Below are positions 63,370-64,000 of a DNA stretch of 64,000 bases, piece after piece. The position numbers were made by a program, and so were the translations under genes. Numbering within the stretch: position 1 is the first letter of the stretch; each line of letters begins with the position of its first letter. The notes below the pieces were generated by a model that did no database searches, had not been told where the DNA came from, and saw only the letters and a list, made by a program, of their open reading frames with translations. Source of the DNA: an uncultured Mollicutes bacterium. Lineage in GTDB: Bacteria; Bacillota_I; Bacilli_A; RFN20; CAG-288. The DNA lies in NCBI GenBank assembly GCA_900539865.1, contig UQDS01000001.1, forward strand, positions 124,001-188,000. The letters are read 5' to 3'.

Positions 63370-63570
63370 AGTTTGTTTCTCTCTTTTATATTTTCATTTT
63401 ATTCTATAAAAGAATAAGTGAACTTTCGAGTATTTTTTCATTTTCTTTCTCAATCGCTTCCAATCATTGAAAGTGAGATTGTATTAATTTGTTATTTAAT
63501 AATTAAAAAAAATTCATAAATTTATTCGCTTGTTTAGAATTTTATAAAGAAAACAACTTTATTTGAAATA

Positions 63571-63596
63571 AAAAAGGAGGAACGAATCCCCCTTTG
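63571..63596 (-). terminator. terminator of the aconitase-X-like gene
   Basis: AAAGGGGGA / TCCTCCTTT around TTCGT, followed by T-rich sequence on the minus strand. Confidence 0.75.
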
Positions 63597-63611
63597 TAAT
63601 TATTTAAGATT

Positions 63612-64000
63612 TTAAAGAATAACGACCGTTCCGTCTTCTTTGACTTCTAAGGAATCACCTGTTTTCACAGTGCGAAGAAACTCATCACCGAGATCATCGA
63701 TAGCGATCAAGCCAACGTTGTTCCAAACGTTAGAAAGAATGATGCCTGAGGCAGCTAAAGGATCGATTTTCTTAGAGAAAAGCCAAACTTTTGGAGAAAG
63801 GTTTCGAACTGAAACAGTCTGAATGACCATGCCGCCCGTAGTGGATCCAATCGTTTGAGGTAAACATAAGATCTTACCTGTGATGTTCTTCTTGTAAAGC
63901 TCAGCGTTATTTTGATCGGAAACCAAGACCTTTTTAGCATGAGAATTTAATGCGCTTTTTTGAAAGCTCGCTAAGGTGTTAAAACCTTCATGAGTCACAA
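63612..64000 (-). CDS. aconitase X swivel domain (DUF126) protein, 5' part cut by window edge
   Basis: The C-terminal 129 codons of a frame that runs off the right edge. The segment GKILCLPQTIGSTTGGMVIQ and the following SPKVWLFSKKIDPLAASGII match the DUF126 swivel domain of aconitase X enzymes. The upstream residues (THEGFNTLASFQKSAL) do not start like a separate small subunit, so this may be the tail of a single-chain large-plus-small protein. The GTG at 63998 is probably internal. Known members dehydrate cis-3-hydroxyproline or phosphomevalonate; the substrate here is unknown. Confidence 0.7.
   Translation of the reverse strand, partial: VTHEGFNTLASFQKSALNSHAKKVLVSDQNNAELYKKNITGKILCLPQTIGSTTGGMVIQTVSVRNLSPKVWLFSKKIDPLAASGIILSNVWNNVGLIAIDDLGDEFLRTVKTGDSLEVKEDGTVVIL

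Overview
The window is a chromosomal segment of a low-GC Gram-positive (Firmicutes/Bacillota) bacterium. UGA is used only as a stop. Ribosome binding sites are strong AGGAGG types, rho-independent terminators are abundant, and every tRNA gene encodes its CCA end. Flavodiiron protein, anaerobic-type GlpA-like dehydrogenase, CbADH-like secondary alcohol dehydrogenase, RNase J, LtaS-like synthase, YfhO and BspA/InlB-repeat lipoprotein point to an anaerobic, probably gut-associated member of the Erysipelotrichia/RF39-like Bacilli. The placement is an inference; no rRNA is present to confirm it.

Layout. 1-3.2 kb: minus-strand operon (HAD phosphatase, PepC, flavin-reductase-like protein, DegV cut by the edge). 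3.4-6.8 kb: plus-strand MFS transporter coupled to a glycerophosphodiesterase, an unknown protein and 3-methyladenine glycosylase Tag. 6.8-8.8 kb: flavodiiron protein and a degenerate RNase III-like protein. 9.0-15.6 kb: one compact minus-strand operon led by a TetR regulator, with GlpA-like dehydrogenase, FAD/NAD oxidoreductase, DUF1667 protein, AGPS-like flavoenzyme and DAG-kinase-like lipid kinase; a direct-repeat operator sits just downstream of its promoter. 15.8-24.3 kb: accessory and decaying region with a membrane protein, a surface lipoprotein broken by one in-frame stop, a pilin-like protein broken by one frameshift, an alcohol dehydrogenase, an orphan lipoprotein and a gamma-glutamylcyclotransferase pseudogene. 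24.3-35 kb: cell-envelope block (GtrA-like protein, LtaS-like synthase, membrane alpha/beta hydrolase, GT-C glycosyltransferase, YfhO) with tRNAs. 35.5-49.4 kb: tRNA clusters and housekeeping genes (gpx, rimO, heterodimeric ABC exporter, cysS, hpt, mtaB, polysaccharide deacetylase, fmt, ybaK-like). 49.4-64 kb: fba, a uridine-kinase-like/CYTH-like fusion, CvpA-like and DJ-1 proteins, an agmatine-deiminase-like pseudoenzyme, exoA, an RNase J2-like protein, deoC, rpsT/holA, cyclophilin, gpmA, a PiT phosphate transporter with its DUF47 partner, and the end of an aconitase-X-like gene.

Themes. Central metabolism (fba, gpmA, deoC, hpt), translation (cysS, fmt, rimO, mtaB, rpsT, eight tRNAs) and envelope polymer synthesis dominate. 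The least ordinary content is the TetR-controlled glycerol-3-phosphate/AGPS operon, three proteins whose catalytic residues look lost (RNase III-like, agmatine-deiminase-like, RNase J2-like), the kinase/CYTH-like fusion, and two surface genes each broken by a single mutation. I saw no CRISPR array, prophage, transposase or intact insertion sequence.
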